The translations under genes and the position numbers were made by a program. Source: GCA-002726655 sp046582185 (GTDB lineage Bacteria; Pseudomonadota; Gammaproteobacteria; Pseudomonadales; Azotimanducaceae). Taken from it: a stretch of 64,000 bases of DNA. Within the stretch, counting starts at the first letter, position 1, and the number at the start of each line of letters is the position of its first letter. The DNA is taken from NCBI GenBank assembly GCA_046582185.1, contig JAYGEX010000043.1:1-64000 (forward strand), written 5' to 3'. The notes under the pieces are model-generated. The model ran no database searches and was not told where the DNA came from. It was given only the letters and a program-made list of their open reading frames with translations. Positions 35,044 through 44,632 of the stretch are shown piece by piece.

Positions 35044-35558
35044 GTATTGAACTTATACTTTTCTATATGGCGGCGACCATCTCGCTGGTTTCAACCATAC
35101 TCGCGTTAACCCGGTACAACGCAGCACATGCGCTTATCTATCTCATCATCTCTCTACTGGCCTCGGCGATTATATTCTATCTGGTGGGCGCACCCTTTGC
35201 CGCGGTTCTGGAGGTAGTTATCTATGCCGGCGCCATCATGGTTTTGTTTGTCTTTGTCATCATGATGTTGAATTTAGGCAAGCAAGGAGAATCCCTGGAA
35301 CATGAATGGCTGAAGCCAGGAATGTGGCTACTGCCGGCAGTTCTCTGCCTGATCCTGTTCCTTGAAATTGTGTACGTCCTGTCCGGGCCATCCCATATGC
35401 TGGCGGGCACGGTCGTCACGCCTAAGGAAGTAGGCATTAAGCTATATGGACCTTATGTAATAGCGGTGGAAATTGCTTCAATGTTACTACTGGCCGGCCT
35501 GGTTGGCGCCTATCATCTGGGGAGACGCTATCTTATGGATTCGAGGGAAGAAGATTAA
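35040..35558 (+). CDS. nuoJ: NADH-quinone oxidoreductase subunit J
   Basis: A 172-residue membrane subunit with five helices. The family signature 'VYAGAIMVLFVFVIMMLNLG' in helix 3, which holds the pi-bulge involved in coupling, is present. ATG 35040 overlaps the nuoI stop by 4 bp; its own TAA overlaps the nuoK start by one base. Confidence 0.96.
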   Translation: MSIELILFYMAATISLVSTILALTRYNAAHALIYLIISLLASAIIFYLVGAPFAAVLEVVIYAGAIMVLFVFVIMMLNLGKQGESLEHEWLKPGMWLLPAVLCLILFLEIVYVLSGPSHMLAGTVVTPKEVGIKLYGPYVIAVEIASMLLLAGLVGAYHLGRRYLMDSREED

Positions 35559-35872
35559 TGGAATCCGTCACTATACCCATGGAATACGGCTTATCACTGG
35601 CCGCTATCCTGTTTTCGATTGGCCTGGTGGGTGTCATGGTTCGGCGAAACATTATCCTTATTTTGATGTCCGTTGAGGTCATGCTTAACGCATGCGGACT
35701 GGCATTCATTGTCGCCGGGGCTAGATGGGGCGCTGCCGATGGCCAGATAATGTTTATGCTCATCCTCGCAATCGCCGCAGCAGAGGTCGCGGTTGGCCTG
35801 GGACTCCTGTTACAGGTACACAGGCGATTTGGCGCAATTGACATCGACCTTACCAGCAGATTAAAGGGATAG
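35558..35872 (+). CDS. nuoK: NADH-quinone oxidoreductase subunit K
   Basis: A 104-residue membrane subunit with three helices. The two buried glutamates needed for proton transfer are visible in 'LMSVEVMLNACGLAF' and 'AIAAAEVAVGLGLLL'. Starts at ATG 35558, sharing one base with the nuoJ stop. Confidence 0.96.
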   Translation: MESVTIPMEYGLSLAAILFSIGLVGVMVRRNIILILMSVEVMLNACGLAFIVAGARWGAADGQIMFMLILAIAAAEVAVGLGLLLQVHRRFGAIDIDLTSRLKG

Positions 35873-35876
35873 CGCC

Positions 35877-37715
35877 ATGACAGTAGCTGCAGTAATCCCG
35901 CTCATACCACTCTTTCCACTTGTTAGTTTCATCATACTGTTCGCGACGCAGGGCAATCTCCCCAAGCGCAGCGTTGCAGTATTGGGCGTGGGTTCAATTG
36001 CCCTTTCTGCATCAATTGTTTTCTACCTCGCATATAACTGGATATTTTTTGGCGCAACGGAAACAGTTGTCGCTAATGTGGCATCGTGGATAAACGTTGC
36101 CGGGTTCAATGCACAAATCAGCTTCTATCTCGATGGTCTGTCACTCACCATGATGCTGGTTATTACCGGCGTCGGCTTCCTGATTCATTTGTATTCATCT
36201 CTCTTTATGGAAGATGACGAAGACTACAGCCGATTCTTTGCGTATATGAACCTTTTCGTATCTGCGATGTTAATACTGGTACTTGCAGACAATCTGTTGC
36301 TGCTCTATCTCGGTTGGGAAGGTGTTGGTCTTTGCAGTTATTTATTAGTTGGCTTCTGGTACGAAGATCCAAAGAATGGCGCGGCAGCCAGAAAAGCCTT
36401 TGTCGTCACGCGAATCGGCGACACCGCAATGGCCCTTGGCCTATTCCTGCTATTCATGCACCTTGGCACCCTGGACATCCAACCCTTGTTATCAGCCGCA
36501 AACGCGACATGGGTTAGCGGCGACACCATACCGACAATTGCAGCTCTGCTATTACTCGGCGGTGCCGTAGGGAAATCTGCGCAATTGCCTTTGCAGACAT
36601 GGCTACCAGATGCCATGGCTGGCCCCACACCTGTTAGCGCCCTGATACACGCTGCAACCATGGTCACGGCGGGAGTTTATCTTATCGCCAGAACGCACGA
36701 TCTTTTTCTCCTGTCACCTATCGCATTATCAACAGTGGCAATCGTTGGCCTGGCGACACTACTAATGGCCGCTTTTACAGCACTGACGCAAACGGACATC
36801 AAGCGGATCCTTGCCTATTCCACAATAAGCCAGATTGGATACATGTTCCTGGCCCTGGGAGTTGGCGCCTGGGCATCAGGCATATTTCACTTAATGACTC
36901 ACGCGTTCTTTAAGGCACTCTTATTCCTGGCTGCAGGAGCAGTTGTCTATAGCCTTCATCACGAACATAACATCTTCAAAATGGGTGGGCTACGCAAGAA
37001 GTTACCGATACCATTTTGGAGCTTCATGATTGGCAGTGCAGCCTTAACTGCCCTGCCACTCACTTCAGGATATTTCAGCAAGGACGAAATTTTATTGGCC
37101 GCCTTTGAGGTTAATCCCTGGCTCTGGGCAGGTGGATTGCTTGGCGCTTTCCTGACCTCAATCTACAGCTTTCGACTGGTCTTCACCGTATTCTTCGGCG
37201 AAGTCAAAACCGAACCCTCGGAGCCTGCAGGCCCGCGCATGGCTATTCCATTGATTATACTTATGGTGCTGGCGATCATCGGAGGCTGGTTCCATATTCC
37301 AGTAGATGCAGTATTCCCGGTAGTAGACGAGGTTCCTCATAATAATGCTATCGCTATCATTACGCCCCTTGTGCCAATTTTCGGTGTATTCATTGCTTAT
37401 TTATTATTCCTTCGAAAGAGTCTGGATCTCTCTAGCTTACTGGACTCTGCCCTTGGCAAAAGTCTGTCCAAGTTCTTTTTCAGTCACTGGGCGCTGGACT
37501 GGCTATACGACAAGATCTTTGTAGTTCCTTACAAGGCCTTCGCCCGACTCAACCAGTCAGATATCGTTGACCAGGTCTTTGAAGGCATCGCCAATCTAAC
37601 AAGCATCCTGCATTACGCAGTATCCTTTACCCAGACAGGTCAGCTGCGATGGTATGCATTTACCATGGTATCTGGACTCATATTTTTGCTGGCTATCACT
37701 ATGGGGATCATTTAG
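35877..37715 (+). CDS. nuoL: NADH-quinone oxidoreductase subunit L
   Basis: A 612-residue antiporter-like subunit, the most distal proton pump. Seen: 'YLGWEGVGLCSYLLVGFWY', 'GKSAQLPLQTWLPDAMAGPTPVSALIHAATMVTAG' (parts cited) with the pumping-channel lysine and histidine, 'LTQTDIKRILAYSTISQIGYM', and a long C-terminal lateral helix before the last membrane segment. Start at ATG 35877, 4 bp after nuoK. Confidence 0.97.
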   Translation: MTVAAVIPLIPLFPLVSFIILFATQGNLPKRSVAVLGVGSIALSASIVFYLAYNWIFFGATETVVANVASWINVAGFNAQISFYLDGLSLTMMLVITGVGFLIHLYSSLFMEDDEDYSRFFAYMNLFVSAMLILVLADNLLLLYLGWEGVGLCSYLLVGFWYEDPKNGAAARKAFVVTRIGDTAMALGLFLLFMHLGTLDIQPLLSAANATWVSGDTIPTIAALLLLGGAVGKSAQLPLQTWLPDAMAGPTPVSALIHAATMVTAGVYLIARTHDLFLLSPIALSTVAIVGLATLLMAAFTALTQTDIKRILAYSTISQIGYMFLALGVGAWASGIFHLMTHAFFKALLFLAAGAVVYSLHHEHNIFKMGGLRKKLPIPFWSFMIGSAALTALPLTSGYFSKDEILLAAFEVNPWLWAGGLLGAFLTSIYSFRLVFTVFFGEVKTEPSEPAGPRMAIPLIILMVLAIIGGWFHIPVDAVFPVVDEVPHNNAIAIITPLVPIFGVFIAYLLFLRKSLDLSSLLDSALGKSLSKFFFSHWALDWLYDKIFVVPYKAFARLNQSDIVDQVFEGIANLTSILHYAVSFTQTGQLRWYAFTMVSGLIFLLAITMGII

Positions 37716-37717
37716 TT

Positions 37718-39229
37718 ATGTTACTCATAGGCATTATCGCAACACTTTTCATCGGCGGGCTTGCCGCCTGGCTTAGTGAAGGTCGAAACAAGGATTGGCC
37801 AAAATGGATTTCACTGCTCACCATTCTTCTCAGCGCCCTTCTCGTGATTCCCCTGTTTTCCCTGGAGCACACAAATGTGTTGCTGGGATCAACAAATTCT
37901 CCCTGGCTGTTAATCTATGAAGCGCCCTGGATACCTCGATTCGGAATTTCTTTCCTGATTGGCCTGGATGGCCTTTCACTGTTAATGGTATCGCTAACAA
38001 TATTCCTTGGGCTTGTTGCCCTGGCCTCATCCTGGAATGAGATTGACCACCAGCCGGGTTTCTTTCAATTCAACTTGCTTTGGACACTTGCAGGGGTCGT
38101 CGGGGTCTTTGTCGCGCTGGATCTGTTCCTGTTCTTCTTCTTCTGGGAAGTGATGTTAATTCCCATGTATTTGCTCATCGCAATCTGGGGACACGAGAAG
38201 AAAGCCTATGCCTCGATGAAGTTTTTTCTGTTTACCCAGGTTAGCGGCTTATTGATGTTGTTATCAATTGTGGGGCTTGTCTTTGCTGCGGAATCTTTGA
38301 CTGGCGTCCTAACCTTCAACTACTTCGATCTGGTGGGTATTGGCATCAGCGGCGACATTGCATGGTGGCTCATGCTTGGCTTTTTTATCGCCTTTGTCGT
38401 TAAACTGCCGGGCTTTCCCTTCCATACCTGGCTGCCGGATGCTCACACCCAGGCACCAACAGCAGCCAGTGTATTGCTGGCAGGCATCTTGCTCAAGACG
38501 GGCGCCTATGGGCTAATCAGGTTTACGGTGCCACTCTTTCCCGGCGCTGCTCTGGAGATAGCCCAATTCGCCATGACTCTGGGTGCAATCGGTGTGGTCT
38601 ACGGCGCGATTCAGGCTTTCGCCCAGGACGATTTCAAACGACTCGTAGCTTACTCCAGCGTTAGCCATATGGGGTTTGTGCTCATCGGTATCTATGCATG
38701 GAACGAGCTGACACTTCAAGGTTCTGTTATGCAAATGGTTGCTCATGGATTGAGTACCGCAGCCTTATTCATGATTGCCGGCGCTTTACAGCACAGGCTC
38801 CATACCCGCGATGTGAGAAAGATGGGCGGCCTATGGAAAGACATGCCGAAGATGGGCGCGATCGCCATGTTCTTTATTGTGGCATCGCTGGGCATGCCAG
38901 GCCTTGGAAACTTTGTTGGCGAGTTTTTAATACTGATGGGCGCATTTCAAGTAAACGTCCCAATCACGGTCTTCGCTTCACTGGGGCTTATTACTGCCGC
39001 AGTCTATTCACTTATAGCCATGCAACGTGTATTCCAAGGTGCGGCAACGCCAGAGCGAAGCCTTAAAGACTTCGACGGCAGGGAAGTCGCAACCATGGTC
39101 TTGATGATGCTGGGTCTCGTTTACCTCGGCATTCATCCACAACCTGTCTTCGATTTGGTTGAACCAACTCTTCAGGCCCTCTATGAATTTTCAGGGGCGA
39201 ATCCTGAATGGGCGGGAGCCGCACAATGA
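37718..39229 (+). CDS. nuoM: NADH-quinone oxidoreductase subunit M
   Basis: A 503-residue antiporter-like proton-pumping subunit with about 14 helices. Seen: 'FFFWEVMLIPMYLLI' (key glutamate), 'KLPGFPFHTWLPDAHTQAPT' and 'FAQDDFKRLVAYSSVSHMGFV'. ATG 37718 starts 2 bp after the nuoL stop and is chosen over an upstream in-frame start inside nuoL. Confidence 0.97.
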   Translation: MLLIGIIATLFIGGLAAWLSEGRNKDWPKWISLLTILLSALLVIPLFSLEHTNVLLGSTNSPWLLIYEAPWIPRFGISFLIGLDGLSLLMVSLTIFLGLVALASSWNEIDHQPGFFQFNLLWTLAGVVGVFVALDLFLFFFFWEVMLIPMYLLIAIWGHEKKAYASMKFFLFTQVSGLLMLLSIVGLVFAAESLTGVLTFNYFDLVGIGISGDIAWWLMLGFFIAFVVKLPGFPFHTWLPDAHTQAPTAASVLLAGILLKTGAYGLIRFTVPLFPGAALEIAQFAMTLGAIGVVYGAIQAFAQDDFKRLVAYSSVSHMGFVLIGIYAWNELTLQGSVMQMVAHGLSTAALFMIAGALQHRLHTRDVRKMGGLWKDMPKMGAIAMFFIVASLGMPGLGNFVGEFLILMGAFQVNVPITVFASLGLITAAVYSLIAMQRVFQGAATPERSLKDFDGREVATMVLMMLGLVYLGIHPQPVFDLVEPTLQALYEFSGANPEWAGAAQ

Positions 39230-40716
39230 ATGCCGAACTGACCAACCAACTGACATACGAACTAAGCACAGACCAGTTTATCGCGCTGCTTCCGATCATC
39301 ATATTGTCCAGCGTCATACTAATTCAGATGATGGCTATAGCCTTTGCTCGCAACCTTAAGCTGACCGTATCCATCTCAGTCCTTGGCCTGATCGCGACCG
39401 CAATTGCATTTAAGCCCGTTTCATCCCTGACCCCTATAAGCGTCACGCCGCTGCTTCAGATTGATGGCTTCGCAATTTATTTTTCCGGCCTGGTATTGAT
39501 CAGTGCAGTCGCTGTCACCTTGTTAGCATACGATTACCTGAAAAACCGTGGCGAGCGTCAGGACGAATTCTTTATGCTACTTCTGCTGTCAACGCTCGGC
39601 GCATTAACTCTTGTTAGCAGTTCACACTTCGCCACATTCATACTCGGCCTTGAGTTATTAGGCATATCCATCTACACGATGATGAGCTATCCCCTGAAGG
39701 GATATATCACGCTGGAAGCTGCGCTAAAGTACCTGATCTTATCGGGCGTTTCCTCCGCATTTATTCTTTTTGGCGCCGCACTCCTATATGCAATTACCGG
39801 GACTTTAGTTTTTTCAGAGATTGCCTCGGCCTCCCTGGAAATAAATTCAACCAACAATATTTTCCTGTTAGCAGGCAGCACCCTGGTATTTGCAGGCATC
39901 ATGTTCAAGCTTTCCCTGGCACCATTTCACATGTGGACCCCGGACGTTTATGAAGGCGCACCAGCACCGGTCACGGCATTCGTTGCCACGGTTTCAAAAG
40001 GTGCCATATTCGCACTGACGCTGCGCCTGTTCGCCTCATCCAATTTGTTGGAAGTGAATTCTGTTCTCATGGCGCTCTCGTTTGTAGCAATCCTGTCGAT
40101 GATAGGCGGCAACTTACTCGCACTTCGTCAGGATAATATCAAACGAATGCTGGCCTATTCATCAATTGCTCATCTCGGTTATCTTATGGTGGCATTTATC
40201 ACCGCAGGTATGATTGGTGGTACAAGCCTCGCCATTGAGGCCTCGAGCTTCTTTATCTTCGCCTATTTCATTACCACCCTCGGCGCATTCGGCGTCGTAA
40301 CAATTGTCTCCATCAACAGCCACGACACTGATGTCGCACATATATCAGACTACGAAGGCCTATTCTGGCGTAAGCCAGCCCTCGCCGCCATGTTCACTCT
40401 GTCGCTCCTGTCTCTTGCCGGCATCCCCTTAAGTGTCGGGTTTATCGGCAAATTCTATATATTCTCCGCTGGCGTTGAGAGTAATTTATGGTTATTACTT
40501 TCAGTTGTTATAATCGGTAGCGGCATTGGACTTTTTTACTATTTACGCCTTATCTTTATGATGACGAAGAGATCAGATCGTTTTTCAAGCGAAAGCGATC
40601 AGATTGAAATACCCTTAGCTGGGGGCGGGGTGATGCTCGTAACAACTGCCGCAATATTGTTTTTCGGCATTTATCCAACGCCACTGGTGAACTTGATAAA
40701 CAGTCTGGTGTTCTGA
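39226..40716 (+). CDS. nuoN: NADH-quinone oxidoreductase subunit N
   Basis: A 496-residue antiporter-like subunit, the third proton pump. Seen: 'GLELLGISIYTMMSYP' (key glutamate), 'LEAALKYLILSGVSSAFILFG', 'KLSLAPFHMWTPDVYEGAPAPVTAF' (parts cited) and 'DNIKRMLAYSSIAHLGYLMV'. ATG 39226 overlaps the nuoM stop by 4 bp. It closes the operon; the set is complete, with no inserted genes. Confidence 0.97.
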   Translation: MNAELTNQLTYELSTDQFIALLPIIILSSVILIQMMAIAFARNLKLTVSISVLGLIATAIAFKPVSSLTPISVTPLLQIDGFAIYFSGLVLISAVAVTLLAYDYLKNRGERQDEFFMLLLLSTLGALTLVSSSHFATFILGLELLGISIYTMMSYPLKGYITLEAALKYLILSGVSSAFILFGAALLYAITGTLVFSEIASASLEINSTNNIFLLAGSTLVFAGIMFKLSLAPFHMWTPDVYEGAPAPVTAFVATVSKGAIFALTLRLFASSNLLEVNSVLMALSFVAILSMIGGNLLALRQDNIKRMLAYSSIAHLGYLMVAFITAGMIGGTSLAIEASSFFIFAYFITTLGAFGVVTIVSINSHDTDVAHISDYEGLFWRKPALAAMFTLSLLSLAGIPLSVGFIGKFYIFSAGVESNLWLLLSVVIIGSGIGLFYYLRLIFMMTKRSDRFSSESDQIEIPLAGGGVMLVTTAAILFFGIYPTPLVNLINSLVF

Positions 40717-40756
40717 ACAGGACTTTTAACTAGGACTTCGAAATAGGAGAGAAATC

Positions 40757-41188
40757 ATGCCTCAACGACCCATAGAACTGAGAAATTACATGATCAAACA
40801 TCCGGTTACAGTAACGCCGGATATGAGCATATTTGAGGCATCACACAAAATTCTGGAATACAAAATATCTGGCGTCTGTGTTGTCGACGAGGACAATAAT
40901 CTGGTGGGTGTACTTTCAGAGCTGGACTGCCTGCGAGCAATAGTAGACAAGGTTTACGAACAAGGGCAAGACGATGCGGGTTGTGTTGCCGACGTGATGA
41001 CGCATAATGTTGAAGTAAATCACCCACATGACCAAATCACTAATGTTGCAACATCCATGCTCGATCACAAACACAGGCGCCGGCCTGTTGTCATCGACGG
41101 AAAACTGGTGGGTCAGGTCACCTGTCGCCAACTGCTTAAGGCCATTAAGGATTTCGCTGTGCCTATTGATTCGAGCGAGCCAAACTAG
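40757..41188 (+). CDS. CBS-domain pair protein
   Basis: A 143-residue cytoplasmic protein made of two CBS domains: 'VTVTPDMSIFEASHKILEYKISGVCVVDEDNNLVGVLSELDCLRA' and 'VEVNHPHDQITNVATSMLDHKHRRRPVVIDGKLVGQVTCRQLLKA' (shortened: motifs 'SGVCVVD', 'LVGVLSE.D', 'RRRPVV', 'LVGQVT'). CBS pairs bind adenine nucleotides and act as energy or redox sensors. A strong site (AGGAGAG) precedes ATG 40757, 40 bp after nuoN, so it may be read from the nuo transcript. Confidence 0.92.
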   Translation: MPQRPIELRNYMIKHPVTVTPDMSIFEASHKILEYKISGVCVVDEDNNLVGVLSELDCLRAIVDKVYEQGQDDAGCVADVMTHNVEVNHPHDQITNVATSMLDHKHRRRPVVIDGKLVGQVTCRQLLKAIKDFAVPIDSSEPN

Positions 41189-41296
41189 CGACGGCCCTAA
41201 ATTCACCAGAGCTCAGCAAGACGCTTTCTTATTCACAGCAGCACAATTGACCTTGCTCCTGGATCGAAGTCCCTTTGAGCTGCACGCAGGTCACTT

Positions 41297-42061
41297 ATGA
41301 AACGCCTGCATATAGTCGGCTGCCATCGCAGTGGCACCACACTCTTGTTTGAACTCGTCACCACGTGTATCAAACATGACGAACACTGCCAGCACGAACG
41401 CTCGATCTTCAAAGATAAAACTATCTGTAATGGGCTATACATCAGCAAAAAGCCATCTGACATCACCCACATTCAGAAGATTTTCCTGCGAGACCCCGAT
41501 TTGCATATTATTTATCTTTTAAGGGACCCTCGATCCGTTGTCACCAGTATTCATCCTTCAAAATCTGATCGATATTTTTCCAGTTTTGAGAGATGGCTTC
41601 GGTATGAGGCCGCAGCTGCGCCACTGAAGTCACACCCACGATTCTTTCAGATCAATTATGAAGCGCTCGTTAGTTTACCGGACGATGTACAGGCCAATTT
41701 GTGCCAACAATTCCCTTTTCTTGAACAAAGCCATCTATTTTCAGAATTCGCAGAATACGCGCAAACCTCCAAAGAAGCACAGATATCACTCAAAGGGCTA
41801 AGACCGGTATCAAAAGCTAATGTGGAAAACTGGAGGCAACACTTGCCTCGGCTATCCTTCCAACTTGAACGTTATCCAGTACTCGCGGAGAAGTTAATTG
41901 AATACGGTTATGAGCAAAACAAGGACTGGCTGCATGTGCTTGAAGGCATCAGTCCCCGCAGCCAGGTTTACGGTGAGAAACCTGCCTCCCTCTGGAAGCA
42001 AAAAGAAACGAACCTACGCTACTGGATAATGAGCTTAAGTTATCTGTCCCGCAAAACATAA
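41297..42061 (+). CDS. Sulfotransferase family protein
   Basis: A 254-residue P-loop sulfotransferase. The 5'-phosphosulfate loop is 'GCHRSGTT' (residues 8-15) and the 3'-phosphate box is 'YLLRDPRSVVTSIHP'. It should move sulfate from PAPS to a hydroxyl or amine; the acceptor is unknown. 'FQINYEALVSLPDD' and 'WRQHLP' are further family boxes. No signal peptide or membrane anchor is seen. Start at ATG 41297 with no clear ribosome site. It follows the CBS gene by 108 bp. Confidence 0.85.
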   Translation: MKRLHIVGCHRSGTTLLFELVTTCIKHDEHCQHERSIFKDKTICNGLYISKKPSDITHIQKIFLRDPDLHIIYLLRDPRSVVTSIHPSKSDRYFSSFERWLRYEAAAAPLKSHPRFFQINYEALVSLPDDVQANLCQQFPFLEQSHLFSEFAEYAQTSKEAQISLKGLRPVSKANVENWRQHLPRLSFQLERYPVLAEKLIEYGYEQNKDWLHVLEGISPRSQVYGEKPASLWKQKETNLRYWIMSLSYLSRKT

Positions 42062-42227
42062 GATGACCATTGACATAAGCTAGCGAAGGATATGGTTTGT
42101 CTTCATTTGGACGTGTTTTGCAGGGATGCAAAACTTGAGTGCACATGGGTGTGCGCAACGAATCCTGATAAAGATAAACCTTATTCGCAGCGGATCCCAA
42201 ATGTAATCTATGCAACGGACGAACAAA

Positions 42228-42251
42228 AGCCGGAGGCTCTCACCTCCGGCT
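42228..42251 (-). terminator. Rho-independent terminator of amtB
   Basis: AGCCGGAGG (42228-42236) pairs perfectly with CCTCCGGCT (42243-42251) over a 6-nt loop. Read on the minus strand it is followed by TTTTGTT, 27 bp past the ammonium-transporter stop. Confidence 0.85.
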
Positions 42252-42278
42252 GAAGTCCAGCTCGTTCGTGTGCCTAAT

Positions 42279-43553
42279 TTAGTTAGTCACAAACTCGGGG
42301 TAAGCAGAGACACCACACTCGCTGATATCCACACCCTGAAACTCTTCTTCCTCAGTGACCCTGATGCCCATAACGAGTTTCAACACATACCACACGAGGA
42401 AACTGGCTCCAAAGACCCAGGCAAATATTGTTGCTGCGCCTATTAATTGACCAGAGAAGCTCGCAATACCTGTTAGCGGTACCAGCATCAAACCAAGGAA
42501 CCCACAAGTACCGTGAACCGAAATGGCACCAACAGGATCATCAATTCTAAACTTGTCCAGGGCGAGAATAGAGAAGACAACCAGCACACCACCCAGACCT
42601 CCAAACACTGTCGCTTGAAGCGCCGTAGGCGTCGAAGGTTCAGCTGTAATAGTAACCAGGCCTGCCAGTGCTCCATTAAGTAACATCGTTAGATCAGCCC
42701 GACCAAATAATAAACGGGATGTAATGAGAGCAGCGATGGCGCCGCCTGCTGCTGCCGTATTTGTATTAAGAAAAACCATGGCAACGGCGTTCGCACTATT
42801 TATATCACCCAGCTTTAGTACCGAACCACCATTGAAGCCAAACCAACCCATCCACAGGATGAATGTGCCGAGAGTTGCCAGTGGTAAGTTCGCCCCTGGT
42901 AAAGCATGGATTTGGCCGTCTTTGCCATATTTACCCTTCCTTGAACCTAGTAGCAATACTCCAGCAAGCGCAGCTGACGCGCCCGCCATATGAACAATGC
43001 CGGAGCCAGCGAAATCAGAAAAGCCCAGGTCACCCAAATTATATAAGCCGAAGACACTTTGGCCACCCCATGTCCATGCTCCTTCAAGGGGGTATATGAC
43101 GCCGGTCATCACAACTGCGAACGCCAGGAACGCCCATAATTTCATTCGTTCGGCAACCGCTCCTGAAACGATTGACATGGCAGTCGCCACGAAGACAACC
43201 TGGAAGAAAAAGTCTGATGCATTGGAATACACCGCATCGCCAGCAAAACCACTCTCATGGGATTCTGCCAATACAGCTGCTGTCAGTGCATCAGCACTGG
43301 CGGCGCCATCAAGTTCGATACCTGCTAACATGAATGCACCATCGTACATAACGGCGTAACCACAAACGAGATACATCACGCAAGAAATGGCAAACAAGGC
43401 CACATTCTTGGTGAGTATTTCTGCTGTATTTTTTGACCTCACAAGCCCCGCCTCTAACATGGCAAAGCCCGCGGCCATCCACATCACCAGCGCCCCACAA
43501 ATAAGAAAATAGAATGTATCCAGCGCGTACTGAAGTTCCAAAGCCTGGTCCAC
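42279..43553 (-). CDS. amtB: Ammonium transporter
   Basis: A 424-residue Amt/MEP/Rh channel with eleven helices. Seen: 'YFLICGALVMWMAAGFAMLEAGL', 'KNVALFAISCVMYLVCGYAVMY', 'FDFAGSGIVHMAGASAAL'-like 'FAGSGIVHMAGASAALAG', the gate region 'GWFGFNGGS' and the pore histidines in 'VHMAG' and 'SVHGTCGF' (parts cited). It conducts ammonium/ammonia across the inner membrane. It starts at GTG 43553 with GGAGGA upstream. A sigma-54 promoter lies 47 bp upstream and a terminator follows. No glnK-type gene is adjacent, although amtB is usually paired with one. Confidence 0.95.
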   Translation of the reverse strand: MDQALELQYALDTFYFLICGALVMWMAAGFAMLEAGLVRSKNTAEILTKNVALFAISCVMYLVCGYAVMYDGAFMLAGIELDGAASADALTAAVLAESHESGFAGDAVYSNASDFFFQVVFVATAMSIVSGAVAERMKLWAFLAFAVVMTGVIYPLEGAWTWGGQSVFGLYNLGDLGFSDFAGSGIVHMAGASAALAGVLLLGSRKGKYGKDGQIHALPGANLPLATLGTFILWMGWFGFNGGSVLKLGDINSANAVAMVFLNTNTAAAGGAIAALITSRLLFGRADLTMLLNGALAGLVTITAEPSTPTALQATVFGGLGGVLVVFSILALDKFRIDDPVGAISVHGTCGFLGLMLVPLTGIASFSGQLIGAATIFAWVFGASFLVWYVLKLVMGIRVTEEEEFQGVDISECGVSAYPEFVTN

Positions 43554-43599
43554 AACGGTTTCCTCCGACCAATTAATAATTCATATTGCTGATGACTAG

Positions 43600-43615
43600 A
43601 GCAAGGTTGATGCCA
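43600..43615 (-). promoter_or_regulatory. Sigma-54 promoter of amtB
   Basis: On the minus strand TGGCAT-CAACC-TTGCT keeps the invariant GG and GC elements 10 nt apart (consensus TGGCAC-N5-TTGCW). It lies 47 bp upstream of the amtB start, which fits NtrC-dependent expression under nitrogen limitation (inference from known amt regulation). Confidence 0.75.
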
Positions 43616-43812
43616 GAACAGTGTTTTTCAATAGGAATACCGGATTGCGGGCAGGGCACAATCGATTGAGGCATAAGCACGCACTTTAATAACGCGCCTC
43701 ATTCCAATAGTGCGCTATATTGCAGCACCGAACGGGTAAATAAGCCTTGGTCTGTCTAATCAGAATTAATACTGGGCATCAGCAAGCATTAAATAAAAGA
43801 CAGGAATGTAAT

Positions 43813-44577
43813 ATGAATCTGCAGGGTAAAGTTGCAATCGTCACCGGTTCCTCTTCTGGCGTGGGAGCCGCGACCGTAAAGTTATTGGCAAGTAAGGGTT
43901 GCCATGTCGTCGTAAATTATTCACGTAGCAAAGAAGCCGCGGAGCTAGTCGCGAAAGACTGCGAGGCACTGGGCGTTGACACCCTTGTTTGCCAGGCAAA
44001 TGTTGCAGAAGATGCAGACTGTAAATCAATTGTGGATCAGGCAATGACTAAGTGGGGTCGTATCGATGCCTTAATCAACAATGCAGGAACTACAAAATTT
44101 GTTCCTCACCACCAGCTGGATGGGCTCGATAAGGATGACTTCTTTAATTTGTATGGTGTTAATGTCGTTGGCCCCTATCAGATGACGCGGGCAGCTGAAT
44201 CGGCGCTTCGGGCAAGTGGCGATGCATCCATCGTCAATATCGCGTCCATTGCCGGTATTCGTGGCATTGGCAGTTCCATTGCTTATGCTGCATCGAAGGG
44301 CGCACTTATTACAATGACAAAATCTCTGGCCCGGGTCATGGGCCCCGAGATCAGTGTAAATGCGATCTGCCCCGGGTTCATCCAGGGTGAGTGGTTAGAG
44401 GAAGGTCTGGGCTCTGAGGCATATCACAATGCAAAGAATGCACTGGAAGCCAAGGCACCATTGAAAGTCACCTGTACAGCGGAGAGTGTAGCCGAGTCAA
44501 TTGTGCAATTTATAGAGGGTCACTCAGTTGTGACCGGGCAATACCTCTTACTTGATGGCGGTCACTATCTGATGTAG
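43813..44577 (+). CDS. SDR-family oxidoreductase (FabG-like)
   Basis: A 254-residue classical short-chain dehydrogenase. NAD(P) loop: 'TGSSSGVG' (11-18). 'NNAG' at 89-92. Catalytic S145, Y158 and K162 (Y-x3-K). 'NYSRSK' after strand 2 suggests NADPH preference. C-terminal 'TGQYLLLDGGHYL' is typical of the FabG-like group. Substrate unknown. ATG 43813 is chosen because it begins at the first beta strand with CAGGAATG upstream. Convergent with the kinase-like gene at 44633. Confidence 0.9.
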   Translation: MNLQGKVAIVTGSSSGVGAATVKLLASKGCHVVVNYSRSKEAAELVAKDCEALGVDTLVCQANVAEDADCKSIVDQAMTKWGRIDALINNAGTTKFVPHHQLDGLDKDDFFNLYGVNVVGPYQMTRAAESALRASGDASIVNIASIAGIRGIGSSIAYAASKGALITMTKSLARVMGPEISVNAICPGFIQGEWLEEGLGSEAYHNAKNALEAKAPLKVTCTAESVAESIVQFIEGHSVVTGQYLLLDGGHYLM

Positions 44578-44632
44578 GTCTTCAATCGGGCGCACCTGAA
44601 ACCTGGACGACATTCGAATACGCAGCTGAATA

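Noticed and set aside
25972..40716. Antisense and out-of-frame open stretches within the nuo operon
   Set aside because: All overlap well-conserved complex I genes and have no motifs of their own.
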